A DNA stretch of 64,000 bases, taken from Scleromatobacter sp038243995 (GTDB lineage Bacteria; Pseudomonadota; Gammaproteobacteria; Burkholderiales; Burkholderiaceae_C). A model generated the notes under the pieces. The model was not told the DNA's origin. It worked only from the letters and a program-made list of their open reading frames with translations, and made no database searches. Shown here piece after piece: positions 45,498 to 55,338 of the stretch. The translations under genes were made by a program, and so were the position numbers. Each line of letters begins with the position of its first letter. The stretch's first letter is position 1. The stretch is from contig JBBRTV010000012.1 in the NCBI GenBank assembly GCA_038243995.1, positions 62,001 to 126,000 on the forward strand, given 5' to 3'.

Positions 45498-47765
45498 ATG
45501 GCGACGCGGCGTTGGGTATTGGGAAGCCTGGGTGCGGCCGGCGCGCTGGTCGTCGGCTGGTCGGTGCTGCCGGCGCGCCAACGCCTGGTCGGCGCCACGC
45601 CGTTGCCGACGACGGCGACGGAATCGGCCCTGAACGGCTGGGTGCGCATAGCCGCCGACGGCGCGGTCACGGTGATGCTGGCGAAGAGCGAAATGGGGCA
45701 AGGCGTCATGACCTCGCTCGGGATGATCCTCGCCGATGAGCTCGACGCCGACTGGTCCCGGGTGACGACGGCGCAATCGCCGATCGACAAGATCTACAAC
45801 AATCTCGCGACCGTGGTCGACGGTTTGCCGTTCCATCCGGACAGCGACAGCACGGTCAAGCGCGTCGCCGGCTGGCTCACCGCCAAGACCATGCGCGAGA
45901 TCGGCGTGATGATGACCGGCGGATCGTCGAGCATCAAGGACTTGTGGCTGCCGATGCGCGAAGCCGGTGCCAGCGCGCGGGCGATGCTGGTCGCGCAGGC
46001 CGCCGACGACTGGCACGTCCCCGCGACCGAGTGCGTTGTCGCCGCCGGCGTGGTCTCGCACCCCTCGGGCAAGAGCGCTCCCTTCGGCCCGCTCGCCGCA
46101 CGTGCCGCGCAGCGGTCGGTGCCGTCCGGCGTCGTCCTGAAGTCGCCCGCGCAGTTCAGGCTGATCGGCAAGCCGATGCTGCGCATCGACAGCGCCGCCA
46201 AGATCGACGGCAGCGCGCGCTTCGGCATCGATGCGACCCCGCCAGGCCTGCTGTACGCCGCGGTCGCCATGTGCCCGACGCTGGGCGGCCGTGTCGTCTC
46301 GTTCGACGCCGCGGCGGCCTTGCAGCGCAGCGGCGTGCGCAAGGTGGTGCAGGTCGGCGCGCATGCGGGCGGCACCGAAGGCGTCGCGGTGATCGCAGAC
46401 CAGCCGTGGCAGGCGATGCAGGCGGTCAAGCTGGTGTCCGTGAAATGGGACGACGGAGCCGCCGCGGCGTGGTCGTCCGCGACGGTCATGCAGCGCCTGC
46501 GCGACGAGCTGGCGTCGCACGACGGCTTCGCCTACTACGCGACGGGCGACGTCGACGGCGCGCTGAAGTCCGCCGCGAAGCTCGTCGCGGCCGAATACAC
46601 CGCCCCCTACCTCGCGCATTCCGCGATGGAGCCGATCAACTGCACGGTGCAGTTCAAGGACGGCGCGGCAAGCGTGTGGGCCTCCACGCAAGTCCCGGGG
46701 ATCGCGCGTGCCACGGCCGCGAAGGTGCTGGGCATCGCGCCGGAGAAGGTCGTCGTGCACGTGGGGTTCCTGGGCGGCGGCTTCGGCCGCAGGTTGGACA
46801 GCGATTTCGTCGGCCAGGCCGCCGAGATTGCGCTAGCCGCCGGCGGCGCGCCCGTGCAGACCGTCTGGTCCCGCGAGCAGGACATGACGCACGACTTCTA
46901 TCGCCCGGCCTGCGTGGCCCACTACAAGGCCGGGATCGACCCCTCCGGCGGCCTGGTCGCCTGGACTGCGACCTCCGCCGGCCAGGCCATCGTGCACCAG
47001 GCCCTGGGGCGCGCTTTCGGCCTGCCGGCGGCGGGTCCCGACAAGACCACCGCGGAGGGCGCGTTCGACCAACCCTACGAATGGCCGGCGGCGCGCATCG
47101 GCCACCGCATCGTCGACCTGCCCATTCCGATCGGTTTCTGGCGGGCGGTCGGCCATTCGCACCAGGCCTTCTTCACCGAGTCCTTCCTGGACGAGGTCGC
47201 CCACGCCGCCGGGCAGGATCCGCTTGTCTTTCGCCTCGCGTTGTTGAAGGCGCACCCGCGCCAGCGCGCCGTGTTGCAGCGTGCGGCCGAGCGCGCCGGC
47301 TGGGGCGCGCCGATGGCGCCGGACGGCGCCGGTCTGCGCAGGGCGCGCGGCGTGGCCTTGCACCAGTCGTTCGGAACCACCGTGGCAGAAGTGGCCGAAG
47401 TCTCGATCGACGCCGACCGACGCATCCGCGTGCACCGGGTGGTCTGCGTGGTCGACTGCGGCATGCCGGTCAATCCGAACCTCATTCGCCAGCAGATGGA
47501 GAGCTCCATCGTGTTCGGGCTCGGCGCCGCTCTCCATGGCGAGATCGCGATCGACAAGGGCCGCGTGCAGCAAAGCAATTTCCACGACCAGCCGGTGCTG
47601 CGCATGGACGAATGCCCGGTGATCGAGGTCGAGATCATGCCCAGCGGCGAGTCGCCGGAAGGCGCCGGCGAGCCCGGCGTGCCGCCGCTCGCCCCCGCCG
47701 TCGCGAATGCGGTGTTCGCGCTCACCGGTCAGCGCCTGCGCTCGCTGCCCCTCAAACTGGCCTGA
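45498..47765 (+). CDS. Molybdopterin subunit of a periplasmic aldehyde/isoquinoline-type oxidoreductase
   Basis: 755-residue large subunit of the xanthine dehydrogenase family, IorB-like, with an N-terminal export-type sequence (RRWVLGSLGAAGALVVGW). Molybdopterin motifs include AKSEMGQGVMTSLGMILADELD, the GFLGGGFGRRLDSDF stretch and the catalytic glutamate in GAGEPGVPPLAP near the C-terminus. Followed after 4 bases by the 2Fe-2S subunit. The two-subunit arrangement without an FAD subunit fits periplasmic aldehyde oxidoreductases that give electrons to cytochromes. No maturation gene of the xdhC type is nearby. Confidence 0.88.
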   Translation: MATRRWVLGSLGAAGALVVGWSVLPARQRLVGATPLPTTATESALNGWVRIAADGAVTVMLAKSEMGQGVMTSLGMILADELDADWSRVTTAQSPIDKIYNNLATVVDGLPFHPDSDSTVKRVAGWLTAKTMREIGVMMTGGSSSIKDLWLPMREAGASARAMLVAQAADDWHVPATECVVAAGVVSHPSGKSAPFGPLAARAAQRSVPSGVVLKSPAQFRLIGKPMLRIDSAAKIDGSARFGIDATPPGLLYAAVAMCPTLGGRVVSFDAAAALQRSGVRKVVQVGAHAGGTEGVAVIADQPWQAMQAVKLVSVKWDDGAAAAWSSATVMQRLRDELASHDGFAYYATGDVDGALKSAAKLVAAEYTAPYLAHSAMEPINCTVQFKDGAASVWASTQVPGIARATAAKVLGIAPEKVVVHVGFLGGGFGRRLDSDFVGQAAEIALAAGGAPVQTVWSREQDMTHDFYRPACVAHYKAGIDPSGGLVAWTATSAGQAIVHQALGRAFGLPAAGPDKTTAEGAFDQPYEWPAARIGHRIVDLPIPIGFWRAVGHSHQAFFTESFLDEVAHAAGQDPLVFRLALLKAHPRQRAVLQRAAERAGWGAPMAPDGAGLRRARGVALHQSFGTTVAEVAEVSIDADRRIRVHRVVCVVDCGMPVNPNLIRQQMESSIVFGLGAALHGEIAIDKGRVQQSNFHDQPVLRMDECPVIEVEIMPSGESPEGAGEPGVPPLAPAVANAVFALTGQRLRSLPLKLA

Positions 47766-47769
47766 ACCC

Positions 47770-48276
47770 ATGACCCAGCTCAAGATCAACGGCCGCTCGC
47801 TCGACGTCCAGGCCGACCCCGACACGCCGTTGCTGTGGCTGCTGCGCGGCGAATTGAAGATGACCGGCACGAAATTCGGCTGCGGCATGGCCTTGTGCGG
47901 TGCCTGCACCGTGCATGCCGACGGCCTGCCGATCCGCAGTTGCGTGACGCCGATCTCGGCGCTCACCGGACAGGAGATCACGACGATCGAGGGCCTCGCC
48001 GGCTCGCAGGCGGACGCGTTGCGAAAAGCATGGACGGTGATCGACGTCGTGCAATGCGGCTACTGCCAGAGCGGCCAGATCATGTCGGCCTGCGCGCTCC
48101 TCGAGACCCATCCGCAACCCACCGACGCGGACATCGACGCCGCGATGTCCGGCAACATCTGCCGCTGCGGCACCTATCCCCGCATCCGCGCGGCGATCCA
48201 TCACGCGGCGGCGAGCCTGGCAGGCGGTGCGCCGGAACCGGCCGAGGCGCCCGCGCCTGCACTGCAGCAGCGCTGA
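47770..48276 (+). CDS. (2Fe-2S)-binding subunit of the molybdenum hydroxylase
   Basis: 168 residues, IorA/CoxS-like. The ferredoxin-type cluster is CGMALCGACTVH with a further Cys in RSCVTP; the second cluster is in CGYCQSGQIM and GNICRCGTYPRI. It transfers electrons from the molybdenum subunit upstream. A Pro/Ala tail of about 20 residues follows the conserved fold. Confidence 0.93.
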   Translation: MTQLKINGRSLDVQADPDTPLLWLLRGELKMTGTKFGCGMALCGACTVHADGLPIRSCVTPISALTGQEITTIEGLAGSQADALRKAWTVIDVVQCGYCQSGQIMSACALLETHPQPTDADIDAAMSGNICRCGTYPRIRAAIHHAAASLAGGAPEPAEAPAPALQQR

Positions 48277-48355
48277 TCGCAGGCAGGCCGGCGCAGCGAG
48301 AGCGGGCGGGATGCGCGCTTCCCGCCCGCTGTCGATAGCCTGGATCGAGCAGCGT

Positions 48356-49651
48356 TCAGCCCATCGCCAACGAATCGCACAGGGCAGCGAGCGCCGCGTT
48401 CTCTTCCGCCGGGAGCGCACCGGCATGCAGCAGCGTGGCGCGCTGGATGCCGCGCAGGCGGAAGTAGAGCTCGTCTTCCACGGCCTCCACTTCGGCGGCA
48501 TCGAGTGTGGCGAGCGCGCGCGGGTTCCACATGCCGCTCTCGTTCCAGCCAGCGCGCAGGCGGCCCAGGAGGTAGTGCGCGAGTTCCAGGGCGCTCTTCA
48601 GCGCGGGCAGGCGGGCGCGGGCGGACAGCGCGTCGACATTGAACTCCGCGGCCGTGAGGAATTCTCCGAGCGTGGCGAGACGCCGCTCGATGTCCGCGGT
48701 ATCCATCACTGCCGGGTGCGGCCGTTGCGCCGAAGCGGCCCGGCTGATGCGACCCACCCATTGCAGGTCGAATTCCCCCGGCACTGCGCGCAGGGCGACG
48801 CTGGCGCGCAGGAGGGGCGCCGAGGCGCTGCGCACCGCGTTGAGCGATGCCTCCGTGACGGCGAGCAGGCGCCCGAGCGACGAGAGCGTCGCGCCGTGCA
48901 GCGCATGGGGGTAGCCCGAGCCGTCGAGGTGCTCGTGATGCTCGGCCACCGCGCGTGCGAGGGCGGCCGGGTAATTCGTCAACTGGGTGATCAGCAGGGC
49001 GCCCACGTGCGGGTGCACGACGAGCTGCCGGTAGCTCGCGAAATCGGGCTCGCGGTCGGCTTCGGCCTCGCCGTGGCTGGGGGCGATGTACATCTCCCCC
49101 AGGTCGTGCAGCAGGCCGCCCAGCATCGCGAGGCGGATCGAGGCGGTGTCGCCGTCGCCGTCCATCATGAGCGCGCCTGCGAGCGCCATCGCCGCCACGG
49201 CATGGTCGAACGAGGCCGGCCGCGCCGTCTCGGCGGCCGTCAGCAGCAGCTGGACGACCGGATGCAGCGGCAGGCAGGCCACTTCTCGCAACAGCCCGGC
49301 GCCGTGCGCCCTCAGGACGGGCGCCAGCGGCGTATCGCCCCGCAACAGCTCCTGCAGCGAGCGCGCGAGCGTGGCCGACGTGACACCGTCCTGCGCGACC
49401 AGGCAGCTCTCCAGCGGCCGGCGCAACTGGCGATCGAGCAGCTTGCGCTGCAGCGATGCCGACACCGGCTGGTTGCTCGCCCACAGCTTCATCCCCGCGA
49501 CGTCGAAGATGTCGGTCGCCGCGATGATCCGCTTTGTCTCGCTCGCCTCCAGGATCGTCGCCAGGGCATGCGGATTCGCGCTGCCGAACGCGTTGTCAGG
49601 CTTGGAGGAGGGCGACATGATGCGATTCCCGGTGTTTCGTATATCGCTCAT
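48356..49651 (-). CDS. HD-GYP domain protein
   Basis: 431 residues. The HD-GYP phosphodiesterase core shows HDLGEMYIAPSHG and HHEHLDGSGYP, residues that bind metals and cyclic di-GMP. An N-terminal region of about 100 residues (AATDIFDVAGMKLWASNQPVS) is of the type seen in stand-alone HD domain regulators. The start is uncertain (ATG 49651 or ATG 49618). It probably lowers cyclic di-GMP. It diverges from a GlxA-type regulator. Confidence 0.8.
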   Translation of the reverse strand: MSDIRNTGNRIMSPSSKPDNAFGSANPHALATILEASETKRIIAATDIFDVAGMKLWASNQPVSASLQRKLLDRQLRRPLESCLVAQDGVTSATLARSLQELLRGDTPLAPVLRAHGAGLLREVACLPLHPVVQLLLTAAETARPASFDHAVAAMALAGALMMDGDGDTASIRLAMLGGLLHDLGEMYIAPSHGEAEADREPDFASYRQLVVHPHVGALLITQLTNYPAALARAVAEHHEHLDGSGYPHALHGATLSSLGRLLAVTEASLNAVRSASAPLLRASVALRAVPGEFDLQWVGRISRAASAQRPHPAVMDTADIERRLATLGEFLTAAEFNVDALSARARLPALKSALELAHYLLGRLRAGWNESGMWNPRALATLDAAEVEAVEDELYFRLRGIQRATLLHAGALPAEENAALAALCDSLAMG

Positions 49652-49825
49652 CGACCGCAGAGGCGATGAATCAAGTCCGATGTGTCGATGAATAATTTGT
49701 TACTCGGCTTCGAGGCGTCGAGAAGGCTCGACTTTGCGTCTTCACGACCCTGCCCGACCCCTGCATCGAATTCCTGTCGTGCTTGACAGGCACGACGACC
49801 TACTCAGACAACAGAGCGTCAATCC

Positions 49826-50833
49826 ATGTCGAAGCAAGCGCCGGCGTCCGCGCCACCCTTCCGCCTGGGCCTCGTGCTCTTTCCCGGCTGCATGCCTGCC
49901 GGTCTTTTCGCGACCGCCGATCTGGTGCGTGCCTGCAACCTCCGCGATGGGCGCGAGCGCGTTCGTGTCACATGGGTTGGAGTGGATCAGGGCAATGTTC
50001 CAACGCATCTCGGGCCGAGCCTCAGAGTGGAATCGACACTCGCCGAAAGCGAGTTCGACGCGTGCCTGCTGCCAGGGTTGTGGTTGACCTCGATCGACGC
50101 GCTCGACACCGCCCTCCGGGCCCTGCAGCCGTTGGTCGACGCGGTGCGCGCGCAGCCAGGCCGCACCCAGGTCTGGAGTTACTGCGCCGGCGTGGCGCTG
50201 GCGGCTGCCGCGGGCAGATTGGACTCGCACTCCGCCACGGCGACGTGGTGGCTTCAACCTGCTTTGGCCAGGCGGTTTCCGCGCGTGCAATGGTCTAGCG
50301 CACCGGATCTCGTGTCCGGACGTCATGGGGTCACTGCGTCCGGCCCCAGCGGCTACCTGCCGCTGATGCTGGAGCGGCTGGCCCGGCATTTTTCGGCTGA
50401 CATCCTGGAAGACGTCCAGGAGTTGCTGATGCTGCCCATCCCCCGCCGGCGCCATGCCGCGTTCCAAAGCGTCGAGATGATGATGCTCGACGATCCGGCG
50501 ATGCGGGCCCTGCTGCGCTGGGCGCAACGCACACCGGCGCAAGACGTGACGCTGGCCATGGCGGCGCAACAGTCGAATACTTCTGTGCGCACGTTGTGCC
50601 GGCAGGTTCAGCGCGCCACCGGCATGGCGGCCGGCGATTGGCTTCGACGTGCCAAGCTGGCCCAGGCAGCCGAAGCCCTGGGCACGACACGTAGCCCTGT
50701 CAAGACCATCAGTGAACGCCTCGGCTTTGGCAGTGAGGCGAGCCTGTACCGTGCTTTCAGGGTCGCCACGGGCCTGACGCCTTCGGCCTACCGGCTGGCC
50801 TACGGCTTGAGGATGCCTGCGTCGGCGCCTTGA
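49826..50833 (+). CDS. GlxA-type regulator (DJ-1/PfpI plus AraC HTH)
   Basis: 335 residues. The N-terminal DJ-1/PfpI-like sensing domain (LGLVLFPGCMPAGLFATADL, YCAGVALAAAAGRL, with the nucleophile-elbow Cys) is joined to an AraC-type double helix-turn-helix (SNTSVRTLCRQVQRATG, VKTISERLGFGSEASLYRAF). Such proteins often control genes beside them. The convergent neighbour is an alpha/beta hydrolase. Confidence 0.9.
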   Translation: MSKQAPASAPPFRLGLVLFPGCMPAGLFATADLVRACNLRDGRERVRVTWVGVDQGNVPTHLGPSLRVESTLAESEFDACLLPGLWLTSIDALDTALRALQPLVDAVRAQPGRTQVWSYCAGVALAAAAGRLDSHSATATWWLQPALARRFPRVQWSSAPDLVSGRHGVTASGPSGYLPLMLERLARHFSADILEDVQELLMLPIPRRRHAAFQSVEMMMLDDPAMRALLRWAQRTPAQDVTLAMAAQQSNTSVRTLCRQVQRATGMAAGDWLRRAKLAQAAEALGTTRSPVKTISERLGFGSEASLYRAFRVATGLTPSAYRLAYGLRMPASAP

Positions 50834-50869
50834 GTTCGAATCGTGATCGCCGACACGAACCAGGCGATT

Positions 50870-51706
50870 TCATGCGGTCGCCGACGGGTGTTCCCGGTGC
50901 CCGGCAGCGCGGTCCCCGGCCGCGAAGAAATCCAGCAGGCGCGCGGCGATCCTGGGGGCCTCCTCGACAGGGAGCCAATGCCCGGAATCGGGATAGTGTT
51001 CCACGCTGCGAGCGCCGAACCGATCGGCGAAGCGGACATCGATATACGGATCGTGGGTACCCCAGAGCACAAGCGAAGGCACGCGGGCCAGCAAGGTGCG
51101 AAGCGCGTCCTCCCAACCTGCGAAGTGGTGCGGATCGGCCGCGCGGTACCAGCGCAGCATCATCCGCTTCATCGAGGGGGTGATCAAGTCGTACGTCCGG
51201 TGGATCTGCTCGCGCGTGAGCTTGCGCGAGGCCCGCCGCAACTCGCGCGCGAAGCCGTGCCGGGTCGTCAACGCCTGTACCAGTTCACCGATCACCGGCA
51301 GCCGCCACAGGCGGCCGAACAAGTGCCAGCGGTAGTCAGAGGCAAACACCGTGTTCATGATGACGACGCTGCGTACCTTGGCGGGATGCTTGACGGCCCA
51401 TGCCAACCCGAAGGGTCCGCCGATGTCGTGCACGACGAGGTTCAGCGGTTCGGTGATTTGCAGCGTCGTGACAAGGGCATCGACGAAGGCGGCCATGCCG
51501 TCGAGCGAATAGTCGACATCGTTGGGGGCGGTGGACCGCCCGAAGCCGGGCAAGTCTGGCGCGATGCAGCGCAACTGGGTTGCGAGGGTCGGGATGACTC
51601 CGCTCCAGACCTCGGAGGAGTCGGGATTCCCATGCAGAAAGAGAGTCGGCGGACCCGCCCCCTCATCGACCAGGTGGATGAGGGTGCGATCTACGTTGAG
51701 TTTCAT
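50870..51706 (-). CDS. Alpha/beta hydrolase, haloalkane dehalogenase-like
   Basis: 278 residues. The nucleophile is an aspartate at residue 94 (VVHDIGGP), and the oxyanion motif is HGNPDSSEVW near 25-34, the pattern of haloalkane dehalogenases; the catalytic His lies in SGHWLPVEE. Epoxide or ester hydrolases of this fold are alternatives. ATG 51706 is used; GTG 51724 is also in frame. Composition is less GC-rich than the island genes, in line with an accessory segment. Confidence 0.83.
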   Translation of the reverse strand: MKLNVDRTLIHLVDEGAGPPTLFLHGNPDSSEVWSGVIPTLATQLRCIAPDLPGFGRSTAPNDVDYSLDGMAAFVDALVTTLQITEPLNLVVHDIGGPFGLAWAVKHPAKVRSVVIMNTVFASDYRWHLFGRLWRLPVIGELVQALTTRHGFARELRRASRKLTREQIHRTYDLITPSMKRMMLRWYRAADPHHFAGWEDALRTLLARVPSLVLWGTHDPYIDVRFADRFGARSVEHYPDSGHWLPVEEAPRIAARLLDFFAAGDRAAGHREHPSATA

Positions 51707-51724
51707 GGGCGATGGGGTTTGCAC

Positions 51725-52148
51725 AGCAAGGGGCTGTCGTCTTGTGGATCGGCGTCTTCAGATAGTGAATTATCCGAATGGCGAGGCTGCATGCAATGGC
51801 AAATCACGTCTTGTTCATATCGAAACTTGCCATTCGGCAACTGACGGGAAGCCGGCCACGGGAGGTCGGCTGGCCAGGGCTTGCAATGTCACCTACTGGC
51901 CGGGCAACCGCGTCCTGCCGGTGCTTTTCCTGTCCGCGAACAGCAGCATCAACGCGTCTGAGGCTCTCGGAAGCAGTATCGCGTGCGCTGCGCCTCAGGT
52001 CTATTCGGATACTGCGCATGCAAAAAATGGAAGGCCTCGCGCGAGGTCTTCGGGTCGCTTTGGCCGTCGCGCGAGCCGTAGATCACCTTCTCCCGCAAAG
52101 CCGGGGCCCTCGGCCGACCTGTGGCTGCGCAGCCAACCAGTTGACAGC
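51725..52148. other. Gap with an inverted repeat and a possible gene remnant
   Basis: No intact gene. A 12-bp inverted repeat lies at 51774-51785 and 51826-51837. On the minus strand about 51949-52098 an open stretch without its own start (KVIYGSRDGQSDPKTSREA, FHFLHAQYPNRPE) looks protein-like and may be the C-terminus of a lost gene. No family is recognised. Confidence 0.35.
51774..51837. repeat. 12-bp inverted repeat, 40-bp spacer
   Basis: CCGAATGGCGAG (51774-51785) and CTTGCCATTCGG (51826-51837) pair at 11 of 12 positions. The spacer contains a further AATGGCAA copy. It sits upstream of the alpha/beta hydrolase and may be an operator. Confidence 0.45.
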
Positions 52149-53069
52149 TCATGCTTGCACTCCAACAAGTTGGCTGGCCATCTCCCATAGATGCCGGGCG
52201 TTGGCTGCATCGATGGCGTAGGGGGCGACCCCTGTGAAGTCCGCAGTGCGCCGTTCCACTACCGCCGCCTCGTTGCAGTCCTCGAAATAGCGTCCGCCCA
52301 CGCCCTCCAGCAAGGGTGAGGCCGCCAGTAGCACGGACGTAGCCGCCCCTTGCTCCGGGGTCTTGCGACGCTCGACGGGAGTCTTGAGGCCGCCAGTGTG
52401 CTTCTGAAGATTCGTGGCAATGGCCCCCGGATGAACAGCATTGGCGAAGATGCCCTCGTGCTGCCAGCGGCGTGTGGCTTCGACGGTCATCAACACACAC
52501 GCGGTTTTGGCCTGGGCGTAGGCGGCGAAGGGCTCGTATGCGCGAAACCTGAAGTGCAGATCGTCGAAGACCACGGGCCCCAGCAATTGCGCACTGGAAC
52601 TCAGCGAGACGACGCGGGCGGATCCTGCCGTCTTGAGCGCCTCGTGCAAGCCCCTGGCCAGCGCGAAGTGCCCCAGGAAATTGGTTGCGAACTGCAGTTC
52701 CCAACCCCGAGCCGTGGTCTCCAGGTCGGGAATCGCCATGACGCCCGCGTTGTTCACGAGGACGTGCAGCGGGCCGCTCCATTGCAGCGTGAATCGACGC
52801 ACCGACTCGAGGTCTGCCAGGTCGAGTGCCGCGATGCGAACCTTGCCTCGGTTCGCAGCGCGCAGCTCGCGCGCGACCTCCTGCGCTGCCTCGGGGCGCC
52901 GAACGGCAAGCGTCACGTCGGCGCCAGCGTTCACGAGCGCCCTCGAGGTCTCCAAGCCGATGCCTGATGCACCGCCGGTGACGACGGCGCGTTTTCCCAA
53001 TAGATCTACGCCTCGAAGCACTTCGCTGGCCGTCGAATGGAAGCCGAATGGGGTGGTGATGCGTGACAT
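52149..53069 (-). CDS. Short-chain dehydrogenase, retinol-dehydrogenase-like
   Basis: 306 residues of classical-extended SDR type: cofactor motif TGGASGIGLETS, VNNAGVMAIP, SLSSSAQL and the catalytic YAQAK. ATG 53069 is used; an upstream TTG at 53075 is in frame. It diverges from a LysR gene across an AT-rich gap and is the probable target of that regulator. The substrate is unknown. Confidence 0.88.
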   Translation of the reverse strand: MSRITTPFGFHSTASEVLRGVDLLGKRAVVTGGASGIGLETSRALVNAGADVTLAVRRPEAAQEVARELRAANRGKVRIAALDLADLESVRRFTLQWSGPLHVLVNNAGVMAIPDLETTARGWELQFATNFLGHFALARGLHEALKTAGSARVVSLSSSAQLLGPVVFDDLHFRFRAYEPFAAYAQAKTACVLMTVEATRRWQHEGIFANAVHPGAIATNLQKHTGGLKTPVERRKTPEQGAATSVLLAASPLLEGVGGRYFEDCNEAAVVERRTADFTGVAPYAIDAANARHLWEMASQLVGVQA

Positions 53070-53204
53070 GAGCAAGAGCCTGAGCAGGAATGTGGATCAA
53101 GGTTAGGGCAGCAGCATCAATTTGATAAGTAGCACAATATTTCATGTCAAAGTGCAGCGAATTCATCAATCTGGATGGACGCTGCCCATTTCAGGAAGCG
53201 ATCC

Positions 53205-54116
53205 ATGAAGCGTACCGAACTATCCGGTTTGCAGGCCGTCGTCGCGGTGGCGTCGCGCAACAACTTCAGGGCGGCCGCGGCCGAACTGGGACTATCGGCT
53301 TCTGCGGTCAGTCATGCCGTCTCCGCCCTGGAGGAGCGAATGGGCGTGCGCCTGTTTCATCGGACGACACGCAGTGTCGCCCTGTCCGAGGCGGGGCGCG
53401 AGTTCCTCGGCCGCATCGCCCCCGCGCTGCGTGAGATCGAGGGTGCCATCGATGCCACCCGCGCCATGAGCCCCCGACCGGCCGGGACTTTGCGCATCAA
53501 CACTTCCGAGGCTGCAGCGCACCAACTGCTGACGTCGTACGTTCCCGAATACCTCAAGCGCTACCCCGACATGCAGGTCGACCTGGTCACCGAGGGGCGG
53601 CTGGTCGACATCGTGGCCGATGGGTTCGATGCCGGCGTCCGGCTGTCCGACTCCGTCGCGCAGGACATGGTGGCCGCGCTGTTCGGCCCCGAACAAGGAT
53701 TCGTCGTGGTCGGCGCGCCGGGCTATTTCAGAGTCAAGGGCAGAACCGTTCCCTCGACGCCGCACGACCTGGGATCGCATCGCTGCATTCGCAATCGTCT
53801 GGCAAACGGTGCGATCTGGCGTTGGGACTTCAGCAGACAAGGGGAGGCGATTTCGCTGGACGTCGAGGGGCCGCTGATTCTCGACAACAACCAGTTGCGT
53901 CTTGAGGCAGCCCTCGCCGGTGTCGGCCTGGTCTACATGAACGAGTGGTCTGCAAGAAAGCAAATCAGGGCGGGTCGCCTGGTGCGAGTGCTTCAGGACT
54001 GGACACCTTCCATTGGGCGACTGAGTCTGTACTACCCCGGCCACCGACACGTGCCGGCAGGGTTGCGCGTGTTTGTTGACCTGCTGCGCGAGATCGATGC
54101 GAAGCCAGCGCGCTGA
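53205..54116 (+). CDS. LysR-family regulator
   Basis: 303 residues. The helix-turn-helix is NNFRAAAAELGLSASAVSHAVSALEERMGVRLFHRTTRSV, given in part, and the effector domain begins near residue 90 (GTLRINTSEAAAHQLL). ATG 53205 follows CAGGAAG; the frame is open 10 codons further. It diverges from the SDR gene, a common LysR-target pair. Confidence 0.9.
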   Translation: MKRTELSGLQAVVAVASRNNFRAAAAELGLSASAVSHAVSALEERMGVRLFHRTTRSVALSEAGREFLGRIAPALREIEGAIDATRAMSPRPAGTLRINTSEAAAHQLLTSYVPEYLKRYPDMQVDLVTEGRLVDIVADGFDAGVRLSDSVAQDMVAALFGPEQGFVVVGAPGYFRVKGRTVPSTPHDLGSHRCIRNRLANGAIWRWDFSRQGEAISLDVEGPLILDNNQLRLEAALAGVGLVYMNEWSARKQIRAGRLVRVLQDWTPSIGRLSLYYPGHRHVPAGLRVFVDLLREIDAKPAR

Positions 54117-54287
54117 GATCGCTCAGATCCCATCCTGAATCGAGTACCCGCGCCAGCGCGAAAAGCGTCTACGCGCATCGACCGCTGGCTTCGGGTCGAC
54201 CCCTGCCCGGGGCCGAGGGTTCGCCGTTGCGCAAGCGTTGGTCATCGCGTGAACGAAGGTGGCGCGCAATGTCAAGGTCGGCGCGGT

Positions 54288-54480
54288 CTATGCATCGACG
54301 CGTTCACCGCGGCGAAACTTCCCCGGCGTCATGCCCGCATGCCGCACGAATGCGCGATTGAAGGCGGCCTCGGAGCGGTAGCCCGCCGATTCGCCGACGG
54401 TCGCGGTGTCCTGGTCGCCGGCCGCGAGCAGGCGCGACGAGAGCTCCATGCGCAGCGACGTCAACAGTTCCAGCGGCGCT
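54288..54480 (-). pseudogene. AraC-family regulator, C-terminal remnant
   Basis: About 63 codons ending at TAG 54288-54290 encode the end of an AraC helix-turn-helix domain: LTSLRMELSSRLLAAGDQ, AGYRSEAAFNRAFVRHAG and MTPGKFRR. Nothing upstream of 54480 in this frame continues the family. Instead the opposite strand becomes a truncated TehA-like gene, so the 5' part was lost by deletion. Confidence 0.75.
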
Positions 54481-55338
54481 GCGTGCGCACGCTGCGCGGG
54501 CCTGGCCGTCTGGGGCGTGCTGCTGGTGCTCTACGCGCGCAAGTGGGTCACGCATCGTGCCGAGGCGCTCGCCGAGTTGCAGCATCCGGTGCAGTCGTCG
54601 TTCGCCCCGTTGGTACCGGTGGCAAGCAGGCTGGCGGCGCTGGAATTGATCCCCCTTTCGCGCGGACTCGCCGTCTGGCTGTTTGCCGTCACGCTCATCG
54701 CGCAGCTCGCGGCGGGCCTGTGGCTCAACGGCCGGTCGTGGATGGGCGGGCGCCCGCCGGAGCTGGTTACGCCCGCGGTCTACCTGCCCGGCGTCGCGCA
54801 GAGCTTCGTCGTCGCGGCAGCATCTGCCGCGTTCGGATGGACACAACTTGGCACGCTGTTCTTCGGCGTCGGCCTGCTGGCCTGGCTCGCGATGGAGTCG
54901 GTGATCCTGCAGCGCGTCGCCGTCGGCCCGCCGCTGCCGGTGCCGCTGCGCCCATTGCTGGGCATCCAGTTGGCGCCCGCGGTGGTCGGTGGCGGCAGCT
55001 ATCTGTCGCTGACGACCGGCGCACCCGACATGTTCGCATGGATCCTGCTGGGCTACGGCCTCTACCAGGCGCTGATCCTGCTGCGCCTGCTGCCGTGGAT
55101 CCGCAAGCAGGTGTTCGTGCCCGGCTACTGGGCATTCAGCTTAGGCGTGGCGGCGCTGGCGGCGCTGGCGATGCGGATGGTGAAACGCGGCGCGACGGGC
55201 CTCGTGGCCGACTTGGCGCCGGCGCTGTTCGTCGCGTCCAACGTCGTGTTCACGATCCTGGTCGTCAAGACGCTGGCACTGCTGAGCAAGAGCGCGCTGC
55301 TGCCGATCGCGGCGCCGACGGCGAAGGGCGGTGCATGA
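54406..55338 (+). pseudogene. TehA/SLAC1-family transporter, 5'-truncated
   Basis: Homology to TDT/SLAC1 transporters begins only near 54502 (LAVWGVLLVLYARKW), at what is normally the second or third membrane helix. It continues to the end (LQHPVQSSFAPLVPVA, NGRSWMGGRPPELVTPAVYLPGVA, LGIQLAPAVVGGG, VPGYWAFSLGVAALA). The open frame starts at 54406, but its first 30 codons are antisense to the AraC remnant. About 8 helices remain. It could still be expressed, but loss of the first helices argues against function. Confidence 0.7.
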
